Origin: Spirodela intermedia
Taxonomy: Eukaryota; Streptophyta; Magnoliopsida; Alismatales; Araceae
Assembly: GCA_902729315.2 (NCBI GenBank)
Contig: LR746272.1
Coordinates: 4,316,537 to 4,380,536 of the forward strand
Reading direction: 5' to 3'
Length of the DNA: 64,000 nt
The position numbers and the translations under genes were made by a program. Each line of letters starts with the position of its first letter. Position 1 is the first letter of the stretch. The notes beneath the pieces are model-generated. The model saw only the letters and a program-made list of their open reading frames with translations. It ran no database searches and was not told the origin of the DNA. Positions 1 through 11,764 of the stretch are shown here, one piece after another.

Positions 1-35
<35 letters not shown>

Positions 36-205
36 GTGAGTTATTGTGAAGAACCGCAACATCGTCAGTCTCAGGGAGGAGCGAGAATACGGCACATGTT
101 CTTGAAGCTAAGATGTCATTTACAAGGAAAGTTTCTCAAAGGCATGAGCTCTATGATCTCCACGATTCAACAGAGCAGAGAGAGAAAGAGAAGGCTAGAC
201 GACAA

Positions 206-244
<39 letters not shown>

Positions 245-409
245 TATTGCGAAGGCTCAACATCGTCAGTCTCAGGGAGGAGCGAGAATACAGAACATAT
301 TCTTGAAGTTAAGATGCCATTTACAAGGAAAATTTCTCAATGGCATGAACTCTACGATCTCCATGATTCAACAAAGCAGAGAGAGAAAGCGAAGGCCAGA
401 CGATAACTC

Positions 410-458
<49 letters not shown>

Positions 459-574
459 GCTGAGTTATTGCGAAGACCTAACATCGTCAATCTCAAGAGG
501 AGTGAGAAAGATCCAAACTTCCGGCAGGAATAGTCCTTTTTGAAGGAGATACAAGAGATCGGAGGAGGAGACGG
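1..574. repeat. Three CT-bounded tandem copies of about 205 bp
   Basis: A non-coding unit occurs at about 36-240 and 241-457, with a shorter third copy from about 461. Each unit starts near a gtgagttattg-like or ctgagttattg-like phrase, runs through a catcgtcagtctcaggg-like segment, and ends in a (CT)n tract (1-32, 208-241, 410-457). The copies differ by scattered substitutions and in CT-tract length. Open frames here read as Ser-Leu runs and are caused by the microsatellite. The array lies just downstream of the DUF3339 gene. Confidence 0.85.
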
Positions 575-787
575 CTACCGACCGAAGTAGGTGTGGATTT
601 CGAGGGCGATGAGGAAGAGGGCGACGAGGCTGAAGAAGATGACGGAGTGGATGATGATGGCGGCACCGCTGGTCTGAAAGCTCCCAAACTCCACGCACCG
701 CTCGTGCCCCGGCAGCTGGAACAGCAGCCCCGGCGTCAGCAGGATGAACAGCACCACCGACACAAACACCGGCGCCCAGTCCTCCAT
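575..787 (-). CDS. DUF3339 family small membrane protein
   Basis: A 70-residue, single-exon protein. Two hydrophobic segments (about residues 6-25 and 44-64) flank a short polar loop with the family signature FGSFQTSG at about residues 34-41 and the upstream LLTPGLLFQLPG phrase. Length and motif spacing match plant DUF3339 proteins, which are about 70 residues and have no known biochemical activity. I chose the ATG at 785-787 because it gives the canonical MEDWAPVF-like start; the frame stays open upstream to 1048, but that part resembles UTR and is not conserved in the family as I know it. A CT-rich leader lies just upstream (about 788-850). The call as DUF3339 is firm; any function is unknown. 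Confidence 0.9.
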   Translation of the reverse strand: MEDWAPVFVSVVLFILLTPGLLFQLPGHERCVEFGSFQTSGAAIIIHSVIFFSLVALFLIALEIHTYFGR

Positions 788-1421
788 CCCTCTCCCTCCC
801 TTTATCTCTCTCTCTCTCCTCTCTCTCTTCCCTCTCTGTCTCTCTCTCTGAGGCTTTATGGCCTGCCTGTGCTCAGACCCAGTGAAGAGGACGCAGTGTG
901 CAGGGCTCTTAAATGATTGCTTGAATGGAGCGGATCTTGTGACGAAGAGGATCTGGTGGAAGATGGATCGGTACCCAACTCGGAGCCGGGTGGGAGAGTT
1001 CGAGTCGGGCCGACCCCGACCCTCATGATCGCCAATTATTGACGCCAATAATTGATAATTATCCAGATTTCTCTCCCCCCGAGCGAATAATTCTCAGCAA
1101 GAGTTTTTTCTTCCAGCAACTCCGGAAATGAAAAAATATTGGAAAAGAGGGCCCATGAAGCGTTCACGTGCTTATCCTTTTTCTCATTTCTGGCGCTAAT
1201 ATCCAAATCTCTGTTGTTCTTGAGCAATTATCCTTGTTTTGAAGGACCTTTTTGCAATCTTGTCATAACTGTTGGGGTATCATTCTCTTTCCCCACACAA
1301 CGTACACCGCTTACTTGTTAGCTACTCCCTTGGCCAGCTGCATCTAATGGTGGAGATGACCAAACTGACCATGGATGATAACATTGGTTAATCTATAAGC
1401 AATTTGGGAAACGATTAACTC

Positions 1422-1460
<39 letters not shown>

Positions 1461-1793
1461 CATGTTAAAACATATTATCCCTTCTCTCCCTTACATCTCC
1501 TTCAATGAAATGAACTTCATCGTCAATGGCCATTGAGGGAAATATTTATTTGAAGAATATTTAGAATTTTAATTGGGTCTTAGATTTTTATTTAATTTAT
1601 TGAGATGATATGACTTATTGTAGACTCAAGTTAGAGTAAATTCATGAATAAATAATCCAGCTATATTTAACAGCTTGATATAAAATAAATAATAATATAT
1701 ATATTGACACCATGTTGCATAAGAATTATCAGCATCAAACGATTTGAATTGAAGGGCAGGCTTTCTCAATCCCAAAACTTTTTACTTCCAATA

Positions 1794-1853
1794 TTTTTTT
1801 CCCAAAATGTCTCTCATAATTTTTTTCCCAAAATGTCTCTCATAATTTTTTTC
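1794..1853. repeat. 29-bp tandem duplication
   Basis: The phrase cccaaaatgtctctcataa, with its flanking T-run, occurs twice back to back in AT-rich intergenic DNA. Confidence 0.75.
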
Positions 1854-2066
1854 AAACTTACATGTTAAAACATATGCGCTTTCTAGTTTTTTTCATATTA
1901 TTGGTAATATTCAATGGAAACATACATGGATATTGTATATGCCCTCCCTCTCCTTGGTTGTAAATTTCAAGCCATTCATATTGCTTATGAACAATAGCTT
2001 CACTAATACAAAATAGGTGAATGTAATAACTATATATATTGGCACGTAAATTGTTGTCTTAGACGA

Positions 2067-2106
<40 letters not shown>

Positions 2107-2373
2107 TGCAATAACACTAGGGGTAGTGATTCGTCATCATATTAAATAATATAAATAGACTATTTGAGATTTAATGACTCTCAAATTCAATAATACATTC
2201 CTATCTAAGAAGCCAAGTCAATAAATCACCAAATTTAATACTATAATATATTATGAAAATCATCAACATATTTGGCGAAAAAATAAATTGCAATAATAAT
2301 TAGTAGTGTGAACAAGTAGAATAAGTCTGAAGCCTAGCTTAGCCCAACCCAAACTCCATTTACATTCCTCCCC

Positions 2374-2375
<2 letters not shown>

Positions 2376-2431
<56 letters not shown>

Positions 2432-2439
2432 TTCTCTCT
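2376..2439. repeat. (CT)n microsatellite
   Basis: One of the longest CT tracts in the window, ending in imperfect TCTTTCTC steps. It is intergenic. Confidence 0.9.
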
Positions 2440-5140
2440 ACAGGGGAGAGATATTTGGAGGGGTTGACATGAGGAAATAATCACTAATTCTATATATAAG
2501 GGGTTAGCATAATAATCTATATAACACTATGGCTCTTCCATTTTGCGTTTTCATGCCAATATGTTTACCCTTTGGAAAAGCTCCCTGAAATATAATACAC
2601 CAAGCATCAGTCAGACCCACCTGACTACTTCTTAACAACCATATATAGACCATAACTTCAGAATTTAAAGGGGAAAGAACAAAAGCATAGCACGAATATG
2701 AGACTTTTGTGGGAATAAATGGAATAAATTTTTACATAATTCGATATTCAGACAAGTTATTTGATGATAAAATACATTTAAATGGTTCCAAACATTATCC
2801 TGATAAAACTTTAGGGTTCTCACCCTGATTTCGCCCATCAGGAACCAAATTAGTGCTTTGGACACTTTTGTGACACCTCAAAATAGATATAATGTGAAAA
2901 ATTATAACTCATAAAAATCATCTTCGAAGATTTTCTGATAATTTATGATATAAAAAAATAAAAGCACAAAAAGATAAAGACAATCATGGGAATATAATTT
3001 TTATTAGGTGAAATAATAAGAACACAGATACTATAAGGTTGAACGAGCGTGAAAATTTTCACAATTTGTAGTCTTAAAATAATAATAATAAAAAGAAAAA
3101 AAGAAGAAGATAAAATATATGATAAAAAAAAATATAATTTTCCTTATGAGAGACCGGAAAATCCCATCTTGTTACCTTCATTGTCAGAGGAAGCAGAAGG
3201 CATGGCAACCTCTAAGTATATCCATGAATAAACCCACAGCCCGCTTCATCACACCCAGACAGCATGAGAGGAGAACCAAGCTACATAAATCATAGCTCAT
3301 CTCTGATTACTGTAGAACAGAGAAGAGATGGAACAGCATGAGAAAATTCTTGGAGAAAATCAAATGACAAACTATAGATCAGTCAAATAAGATCGAAACA
3401 TTAATTAAGGAAAAAATGAGGGAAAATGCAGGCATTTTCTTCTGACAGATGAGAGATGAAGTATTTTTGTAGCATCAACTGCAAAGGGTTTCAGTTATGG
3501 CATTTCGATCAGCAATAAGGGTTTCAGTTAAAGCTCTTTCTAGTTGATCTAAGAAATCATTTGGTTATCTCACTTCTCAAGAACAGCAGAAACATGTGAA
3601 AAAATAGCTACTTATTTATTTCCTTTCTGGGAATAGGAGGAAGGGGGGTGGGGGGTTGACTACAGAGATCTCAAAGTTGCCTCTTGCTTCTATCTTGAGA
3701 TACACAGTCTTTCAAGTTCACAAGAACATTGCTGCAGAATTAAGAGAGAATAAAAGTGGTGCACAGCGATTCATGCATGTCTTGCGATTTATGTACCTAT
3801 GTCAATTCCAACAGGAGGGAATGAAACGATTTCAAGCTACTTGGTGGGTTCTCATTAACAATACCTAGGGTTTGGAAGTAATGCTTAGTATGTGCATAGA
3901 AAGATGGCAAATCGAGATGTTTTAAAGGGATGGTTTCCTCCTTCTCATAAGGAATGACAGAAGCAAACCAATACTTTGCCTTACACAATGAAACAAAAAA
4001 GCAGAGGTTGACAAAGGTATCCTTGATGTCTATAAGAAGAAAGACAATTCTTCCAAGTGAGAAGAGTATTCCACGTACAAATCCTACAAAACCTAAACAG
4101 TAAGGGCGGATTAACAAGTATATTAAGCGCTTGCAGTGCTCCATGATCAGGTGGCCATCCTCGTCAAGAATCGGGGTGTTAACATGATCAGATCTCCCTT
4201 GTTAAGGTCTGTGAACTTTTATTTTTCTCATGCTAGTGCTTTTAGTCAGTAATGCCCTCGTATCAAGCATATCAAGCAAATCAAATCAAGCATAAGTGAT
4301 TCTAAATGCAGCTACCATGATGATAATATGTGGATATTGTGCACCGTTCCCTTCATTTTCCATCACATTGAGCATAGATGGCTTCACTTTTTGCAGTAAA
4401 CTTAAAACACGCCCAGTGGAAAAGATAAGGTCAAGATGAAGAACGGGCATCATTAGCTAGAGCACAAGACTTAATTAGGTTCTCAGATTTCCAACCCACA
4501 AAGGGTTACTTCTGATAAACATGCTCTAAAGTGCAGGGTTTCTGATTGTAGGCACATGGAATGAACCGCAAAAGGATAGAGGCTGGACACAGCAGCAAAG
4601 GAAAACGCCCAGGATTATGTAGCAAGGTGAAGGAGGCGTGCTTCAAGTTACCCGGCCAATTGATCAGCGAGGAAGATGCTTAGCTTGATGAAGCCTCATT
4701 GGAATTCTTCCTGTATCTATATAAGGGATGGTCTAAAAACTCGATGCTCCAAGATGCACTGCAGACAGATGGAAAATGTGTGGACGGCATGCCAACAGGA
4801 ACACTCATGGATTCCTGGTGCTTGCCTTTAAGATAACTGCCTTTCTATTCTCAATGTCGTTTATCCCATCACTGCCTTAGACAGCAGGAAAGTGGAAGAG
4901 AAATCCTCATTCCCTCGCTCGAAACCTCTGAAAGCGATGTTGATACCCATTTCGTTGGCATCACTCCGCCCGATACAAGATACGAGCTTTGGTATCCATC
5001 TAAGATGCAACAGCGAAATCATCTTGCACCACTCCGATTTCCCCGCTACCTGTAGGTTGATTGAATGAGGAAAACCATCAATTGACTGGTTAAATTGACC
5101 AGCTTTAAGCCCAAATTGGAGGCTGTCCCAAGAAAAATGA

Positions 5141-6973
5141 TCATCTACAAGGCAAATAACTGGATTCAGAATGCAATTCGCATGGGCAATCACCGCAAGA
5201 TGTAAGAACAGTTGAATGGATGTAGTCATCCACATCAAAACCTTCTGCCTGCATGTGGAACATGAGCCTGAGAGCCTCTTTGCAGAGCCCATTCTTCGCA
5301 TATCCTGTAACCATCGCCTTCCATGAGACACAATTGCGCTCTGGCATCATGTCAAAGATTTTAACAGCATCCTCAGGGAACCCACACTTCATGTACAGGC
5401 TGATGAGAGAGTTGCCCACGAACAAATTAAGCAGATGACGAGTCTTATTTGCGGCCGCATGGATCCGCTTTCCCTGACCCACGTCCTCTAACCGGGCGCA
5501 TGCTTTCAGAGCCGAAGAGTACGTAAATGGGTTCGGCTTGATGCCCTCCAATAGCATCTGGTTTAAGAAAACAAGGGCCTCAAAGCCGTACCCATGGTTG
5601 GTGTAGCCCGTGATCATCGCCGTCCATGGGATCACATCCTTTGTCGGCAATGTTTCCAACACCCTACTGGCGTAGTCGTACTCGCCGCATTGGCAATAAA
5701 ACCATATGAGAGTGCTGCTGATGTGAACGCTGCTCTGGTTGGACCATTTCAGTGTAAGCCCATGGATCTCCTTCCCCAGGAGGAGCGACCTCATCGACCC
5801 GAGCGCACCAAGAACACTGACAACCGTCAGATTATTACCAGAAATACGCCGGTTTTTCATCTTCCGGAATAAGTTTACTGCCTCCTCTGCGAAGCCATTT
5901 TGGGCGTACCCTGCGATCATGGACGTCCAAGTCACGGTGTTCCTGCTTGGCATTTGATCAAACACTACCTTGGCATCCAAGACCTCGCCGCATTTGGCAT
6001 ACATGAACACAAGGGAGCTCCCGACGAACACATCCTCCATGAACATTCCCTTCACCACAGCACCGTGCAGCTGTCTACCCAGCTTCAAGGTCCTCTCTTC
6101 TCCACAGGCCTTCAGAATGCTAGCCACAGTGAACTCGTTGGGGAGAAAGGCACGATGTTGCATCTGTGAGAACATAGAGAAGGCCTTGGTGCCCTCCCCA
6201 TGTTGAGCGTAAGCCGTGATCATCGTCGTCCAGCAGACAACATCCCGCTGCGGCATTCTATCGAACAACGCAGATGCACTGGCGAGATCACCGCACTGGA
6301 CGTAGAAATACAGCAAGGCGCTGTCCACAATCAAATTTCTCCACTTACCTTTGATGATGGAGGCATGGACGAGCTTCCCCAACTCGCAATCCAAGACCTT
6401 GCTGCAGAAGTTCAGGATGCAAACGTAGGTCAGACTGTTGGCCTCAACGCCGCTCTCTATCATCTCCATACAGAGGAGAGCGAACTCCGCTTCATCTCCC
6501 AATTGCTGATAACCGTTGAGGATGGCTGTCCACGAGACGACTGTTCTATGGAGCATTTTGTCGAATAGCTTCCTGGCCTCGGTAATGTTCCCGAATCTCA
6601 GGTAAGCGCAGATAAGATTGTTGTCCAAGAAAGCCACAGAACTTCCGAGAAGCTTGACTACCAGGGAGTGGATCCTCCTCACTTCTCTCTCATCGGAACA
6701 GGACTGAATCATGGACGGCAGCCGGCGGTCGTCGGCGAGCCACTGCTCCACTGAAAGGGAAGAAGAAGGCGGAGTCTCACCGGAATATCCGGCCTGCACG
6801 GCGGCGCCACCGGTCCGGCACGGCGGCGACCGGCCATTGCATGAGAACCTCGCTGCCCTCCCGAGGCTTCTCCTGGGGGCCTTCTCCCGCGCCAGTCGGA
6901 TAGAAAAAGGTGGAGAGGCGAAGCAGGGAAGGTGTTGCGCCGGCGAGAGCTTCTGTGGCACGGCCGGAGGCAT
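5141..6973 (-). CDS. Chloroplast PPR protein, SEL1/PDM1-like
   Basis: An intronless 610-residue pentatricopeptide-repeat protein. Residues 1 to about 70 are rich in Ser, Arg, Ala and Pro with few acidic residues, as in a plastid transit peptide. From about residue 85 to 590 there is a run of about a dozen PLS-type repeats, with phrases such as VVSWTAILNGY, DVVCWTTMITAY and NTVTWTSMIAGY. No E or DYW domain follows; the protein ends soon after an FDVDDYIHSTVLTSCGD segment. That ending and the length (about 617 in Arabidopsis) resemble At4g18520 (SEL1/PDM1), which acts in plastid RNA processing and editing. RNA binding in chloroplasts is therefore likely; the target is not predictable here. The ATG at 6971-6973 gives the full transit peptide. 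The upstream region carries many TGGGCC motifs. Confidence 0.9.
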   Translation of the reverse strand: MPPAVPQKLSPAQHLPCFASPPFSIRLAREKAPRRSLGRAARFSCNGRSPPCRTGGAAVQAGYSGETPPSSSLSVEQWLADDRRLPSMIQSCSDEREVRRIHSLVVKLLGSSVAFLDNNLICAYLRFGNITEARKLFDKMLHRTVVSWTAILNGYQQLGDEAEFALLCMEMIESGVEANSLTYVCILNFCSKVLDCELGKLVHASIIKGKWRNLIVDSALLYFYVQCGDLASASALFDRMPQRDVVCWTTMITAYAQHGEGTKAFSMFSQMQHRAFLPNEFTVASILKACGEERTLKLGRQLHGAVVKGMFMEDVFVGSSLVFMYAKCGEVLDAKVVFDQMPSRNTVTWTSMIAGYAQNGFAEEAVNLFRKMKNRRISGNNLTVVSVLGALGSMRSLLLGKEIHGLTLKWSNQSSVHISSTLIWFYCQCGEYDYASRVLETLPTKDVIPWTAMITGYTNHGYGFEALVFLNQMLLEGIKPNPFTYSSALKACARLEDVGQGKRIHAAANKTRHLLNLFVGNSLISLYMKCGFPEDAVKIFDMMPERNCVSWKAMVTGYAKNGLCKEALRLMFHMQAEGFDVDDYIHSTVLTSCGDCPCELHSESSYLPCR

Positions 6974-7060
6974 CGCCGGAGAACCCCACCGGCGAACTCT
7001 GCGTTCACCCCGCGCCGCTTCTGCGGATATGGAAGATACCGCCGTCGATAGCCATATTGG

Positions 7061-7315
7061 AGATGGGCTCCGCTCATGTGGGGCCCCACCTTAAACAGAA
7101 TGGGCCGCCAATTTACAACCAAACCACATTTATAACCCGTTAAAAATGGGCCCAGTATAATGACTGGCATAGTGGGTTTTAACCCAGTAAAGGCCCATCA
7201 TAAAAATGGGGCTCCGCTCATGTGGACCCCACATCAGCTAAAATAGGCCGCCAATAGACAACCAAACTACATCGTCGGCCCATTTATAGGTAGACCCAGT
7301 ATAATGAGTGGGCCA
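7061..7315. repeat. Diverged tandem duplication, about 110 bp per copy, offset about 143 bp
   Basis: Both copies contain ggctccgctcatgtgg, then ggccgccaat, an acaaccaaac phrase and a cccagtataatga phrase in the same order. Point differences and small indels separate them. It lies in the upstream region of the PPR gene. Confidence 0.8.
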
Positions 7316-7476
7316 ATCCGGGGTGGGCCCACTCGAGTAAATATTCCCGGTTAGCTAGGTCGGCCCATTAACAAGTCTAATAATCCCCTCTTTATGGACC
7401 CAATTAAGTCTCGAGAGGCGGAGGCAGCGAAGGGGGTCCGCTCCGTAAATGAGTCTCGGGGTTCAACTTCGGTCTT

Positions 7477-7712
7477 TGACTGATCTAGTCACTTGGTCAG
7501 CGGTCTTTATTTACTTATTTTCAAATAATAATGCCTGGAAAACCTAGGCCCATTATCCATCATGATATCGAAATAATGCGTATTTCAAAGGGGGGGTAGA
7601 GGCCGGGCCCACCTCGATGGAGGCCCTATTGGGCCGGGGATAGTGGACTGACCTCGTCGCTTGGTCAACACTCTTTTAATTTCTGAAAAAAAAAAAGCCC
7701 TGAAAACTTAGA
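7477..7712. repeat. Second diverged duplication upstream of the PPR gene
   Basis: A gactgatctagtcacttggtca-like segment followed by a cctggaaaacctaggcc-like segment at about 7477-7550 recurs in altered form at about 7644-7712. The copies are more diverged than the duplication next to them. Confidence 0.5.
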
Positions 7713-7760
7713 CCTGTAAAGACGGGAGGGGGGGTGGGGGGAATATTGGGCCAATACTAG

Positions 7761-8811
7761 TGGGCTCAGGGACAGCCCATTAGCAGAGCCACCATGGGGA
7801 AGCGTTCCACTTGTGGGGTTTTTTGTAGGGTTTGAGCCGTCTGGAACCGGAAAAAATGCCTTTTTAGAGAATATATTATCCACATAAATTCACAATCGTA
7901 TGATAAAAATGGAACATTTATGTCTTCGGTGACAATCTGTTATTATTATACCATGTAGAACGTTCTATGCCATAAAAGGATAAATCAAAGATTGATGAGT
8001 GAGGCCCTAATTTTGGTAATTAAACTAGACATTACCAAACAAAAAATGATATTTATGTCTTGATATCGAATAAAAAATCTATATAAATACGATTACAATA
8101 CCAGCATAATTCCCTAAATCTCAGCAGCTAAACCCGGGTGAGTCACCAAATATACAGAAAACAACATAGAAAACACCCACATCCACACAGACACCTCCAA
8201 AGATAAATCTGAGGAGAGAGCAGTAATTATCTGTGGGTATAAAACCCATTATCATGATGAATCTGTCTCTACAAAGACATTTCTCCAGAGAGAGAGAGAG
8301 AGAGAGAGAGAGGAAGTACGTTAAACCCTTCTCGGTCAAAGATGGAAGAAACTGAAGGATGAGGGAAAGAGGGAAACTCACCTACTTCCCCCCAGCAAGG
8401 TTGGAAGGGATCTCTGGCTGAAAGAGGGGGGAAAAAGCAGCATATCATGTGGAAGGAATGAACAGATAAAAAAATTATACAAGAACATTGCAAGATTTTT
8501 ATGGAATTAAAAATTGGTCACAATATTTTCGGATGTTTTCCCCCTCTTTTTTTCTTCCTTTTCTGAAATTTTCATGACTTTTTTCATATGGAAACCGATC
8601 TAAAGATTCTACATCAACATTCAGAACTGGATGCTGTCTAAGCCATCAAATGTTGGCGCATAATTTTTGGTAAAAAATTAAATAATTCCTAGTCACGCCT
8701 TACACTTTCCTACAAGGAGTGAAATAAGAACTTTCAGAATTTTTCTTTGTTTTTATCCCAGAGGAGGAACAAATCAGTGAGAATTGGATCACAACATCCA
8801 CTAATAAAGCA

Positions 8812-8855
<44 letters not shown>

Positions 8856-9102
8856 TCTGCTAGGAAATATTTTATGGGAGGAAGAGGTAAATAGACACAC
8901 ACGGAGGATATTTCACGATCAACTGATTAAATAACAGGATAAATGAGTCTATCACAAAGCTTTCTTTCAAAAGTGAGATATAGCTTGTGATAAAGGTCAC
9001 TGCAAGATGTACTTCACGCTAGAATTAGTGATACCCAGTTTCATATTTATTGATCAAAATTTTAACTATGCTTTCCCCTTATTATTAATAAAACCAATGC
9101 CT
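7761..9102. other. Intergenic interval with GA tracts
   Basis: Nothing gene-like stands out. Pure GA tracts lie at about 8287-8312 and 8815-8852, and a plausible poly(A) signal for the minus-strand gene on the right lies near 9047-9052 (AATAAA on the minus strand). The minus-strand frames at 8121-8900 are largely Ser-Leu microsatellite translations. Confidence 0.6.
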
Positions 9103-10727
9103 TTATAATTTCCTCCCAGGTCCCGAACCTCTGCTACGTTCCTCCCAACCTGACTTATCAACCTAAACCTATTTGCAATTAATTTTGGATAGGAAAATAA
9201 AGATTGAGCATCCAATGATATACGTACGTTTTCAGTATCAGTGCCTACCTTATTGGTAGATCCCTTCTCCTGCCGAGTGATCGCTGGGAGGGTAATAAGC
9301 TGCAGATATTTTTTCAGAAGATCTTGAACCCCCTGAAAATCAGAGAAACCACAAGGAAATCCGGCTGAAGAGATCAAAATAAGGTAAAAAAGAATACAAA
9401 GATGTGCCCGAAGAAACCATGAGTAGCAAGAATTAGAACAGGCAAAAGCAGAGCAAGAATTGAAGACGTAGATATGCTCAAAGAAACCAAATATAGCAGG
9501 AGTTAGAGCAGGAGTAAGCAGAATTCCTGTAGGCCAGAGATAAATATATAAATTTACCTGGTACTCGGATCTATGGCCTTGGGCGTAAGCAATGGCAGCT
9601 GCCGCAGCAGTTGACATGTGCCTGGCTCCAGTGAAGAAGCTGTTTCCAAAGCTCACGCCTGCCACATATCTGAGGCTATTGCTCAGGGGAGGAGATGGCG
9701 CAGAGAACCATCTGGCCGGAGGATGCACCTACAAAAGAGTCATTCAGATTGTAAAGATGATCCGCAAAGCACCTAAAGAATATGACAAGAAAAAAATCTA
9801 ACAAAAGTCAATTCTAGTACGGAATAATTCTAAATTCCATTATTGAACACTTAAAGCTTGGGGGGAGGGGGGGGGGGTTTAAAATTCCAGATCTCATTGC
9901 AGAAAGTAAAATAAAATATTTTAAAACAAAAAAAACCCATCACCAATCTGCTTTATTGATGATAGCTCCAAAGTGAAGATAGATCAGATGGTTGTCAGGA
10001 TGGATTCTCCATCGTTCAGAAGGGTGGAAGGAGTTCTAGGAACAGGCACGAGCCCTAACATCTGCCCCAGAGTTGAAATAATCGGCAAAGTTTCTCTAGA
10101 TCATAAATGAAATGGATCATAAACTGTCAGAGAAATTCGGTGTTGCCAAGGGTTCTAATGAAACCTCCACGCCTTGAAGACCGGAAAAGCACTGTACATT
10201 ATCGGGAACGATAAGTGAGGAATTATGGGCTAATTCAAGGAATGAAATGAAAATAATGGGGGAGGGAACTAGAAACTTTACTAGACATTCGTAGTTTCAG
10301 GTGAATCTGCATTCTTCTCCACAAATTAACAGGTAGTAATTTATGGTTGATGGTGAGAATGTGCGAGGATGGAGACGATGGAGGTTTGCTTTACCGGATC
10401 GGGAGAGGAGGCAGCGCAGGGGGACCAGGTGCTGTAGCGCCTTGCACCGCCGCGCTTGGGGGCGGATCCAGAGCCAGTCGTTCTCCAAGGTTTTCGTCTT
10501 CGCGTCATGGCAAACTCCCCGAACTTATGGCCGACCATTCCTTCGGTGATCTTCCGACGGACATGGACTCTGCCATTGTAAATCAGAACGGAGGAGCCGA
10601 CGAACTCCGGCAGAATGGAAGACCCTCGCGACCAGATTTTCCGGTTCGAGAGGCTTTTCCCCTTCTCCTTCAGTTTGAAAAGGAAGGCATCGACGAAGCT
10701 CCCCTTCCATAGCGATCGCCGCGGCAT
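9103..10727 (-). CDS. rps19: Mitochondrial-type ribosomal protein S19, possibly spliced to a novel C-terminal extension
   Basis: Exon 1 (10395-10727) encodes a full uS19 of mitochondrial type in residues 1 to about 95: it opens [16 protein letters not shown], with [14 protein letters not shown] and [15 protein letters not shown] after it. S19 is a small-subunit ribosomal protein bound near the mRNA decoding region. No N-terminal presequence precedes it, as in a mitochondrial gene moved to the nucleus. If the first intron is kept, the frame stops at 10341 (128 residues). If it is spliced at GATCCG|gtaaag, three phase-0 exons follow: 9558-9728, 9249-9332 and 9103-9162, giving about 215 residues. 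Exon 2 is rich in Arg, Ser and Ala and looks like a mitochondrial targeting segment; the tail has no family that I know. S19 is firm; the downstream exons are inferred from splice sites and phase. A separate overlapping gene is the main alternative. Confidence 0.7.
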
Positions 10728-11764
10728 GATTCACTGCCTTCCCCCTGTGTCCTCGATTGCAGCCAGAACCTGCAAGGACAAGAACCAGGCGGAGACCGGT
10801 CGAGCGTCTGAGAAGAGAGAGAGAGAGAGAAGAGAAGAGAAGAGAAGAGAGAGGGTTGCCTGGTGCAGTTTCCCGACGGCAGGATTTGTTGGAGGCGGTA
10901 AGGAGCTGCCGGCGGCGGCGACGGCGGCGAGTGAGCGCGAGGGCAGGTGACTGTGGGACGGGGGCTGAGGCTGAAAGATCTTTCATGGGCCGGACCCAAT
11001 TCGTCTAGAAGCCCTACTGATTATGGGCCAACTTTTGTCCCAACAAGGAACGGGCTGCTACCATTGTAAAGTGACGGTGATATATGGTTACATCGACCTT
11101 TTTGCGAGTCAGGTCCGAGGGATATAATTCTCTGTCTCTGTGATTTTTCGATAAAACCCTTCAGATAATTTTTATCAATGAATCAAACCACTGCTCTGAA
11201 ATATTAGCCCGAGTACCCTAAACTGTCCCGTTCTTTGACATACTCAGAGAACCCCCACCAAGAAGAAGAGTAAGAAATTCATAGAGAGAGAGAGAGAATG
11301 AATGAGAGGAATAGAAAGCACTGCAAGTCTTCCCCTGAGCAAATGGCACCAGTAGAGACGTTGGTGGGCCATGGAAGCCCACGAGCCGGAAACCCATTTA
11401 CAGTCCATTTCTCTCTCTAGGATAGTCACATATTAGGGAGCGCTGGCTGCCCACCCCCTTCCTTTGGAGGCCCCCCACAGCAATCGCCATTAAGACAGCA
11501 CGCAACCAGGAAATCGGCATGAACCGGACCATCGAAGGGAGCTGCGAGAATGGCGAACCCATATGAACAGAAACTTACCCTCATCCCCACAAATTGGAAC
11601 CCACCTCCACAGGAGACAACCCAAAGTCAACGAGCTTGCCGCCGTCGGTCAACAAAACTTTCCCGCCTTCTGACCTTCCTGCACCCATTTAGACCGGAGA
11701 CCAATCAAATAACAATAATAATAAGAATTATAAGAATATTCAGAAAAATAAGATGGACCTGTGC
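10728..11764. other. rps19 leader/promoter and DUF616 downstream region
   Basis: The S19-side leader (10728 to about 11000) is GC-rich with a mixed GA/AGA tract at 10816-10850; TGGGCC-type motifs lie near 10986 and 11026. The rest to 11764 is likely 3' flank of the minus-strand DUF616 gene and includes a short GA tract near 11283-11298. No additional gene is supported. Confidence 0.5.

Larger units (their letters stand above)
788..5140. other. Gene-poor interval
   Basis: After the DUF3339 leader (to about 1050) I see no convincing gene. The stretch holds (CT)n/(GA)n tracts at about 1424-1456, 2064-2101 and 2376-2439, a 29-bp tandem duplication at about 1794-1853, and AT-rich sequence. A 115-codon minus-strand frame at 3797-4144 has no family signature that I recognise. 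About 4860-5140 is the likely 3' UTR of the PPR gene. Confidence 0.6.
6974..7760. promoter_or_regulatory. PPR upstream region with clustered TGGGCC (site II) motifs
   Basis: About ten TGGGCC/GGCCCA motifs fall within roughly 700 bp upstream of the PPR start (for example near 7104, 7147, 7192, 7277, 7309, 7325, 7361, 7548, 7607, 7633 and 7748). Such site II elements are known TCP-factor sites, enriched at genes for organelle and ribosomal proteins. A segment of about 110 bp is tandemly duplicated (about 7061-7175 and 7204-7315), which multiplied the motifs. Regulatory use is inferred. Confidence 0.5.

Noticed and set aside
3797-4144. 115-residue minus-strand ORF with hydrophobic stretches
   Set aside because: No start-context, splice or family evidence; composition fits chance in AT-rich DNA.
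4861-5331. 156-residue minus-strand ORF overlapping the end of the PPR gene
   Set aside because: It is another frame of the PPR C-terminus continuing into 3' UTR; the PPR frame ends at a stop that matches the family length.
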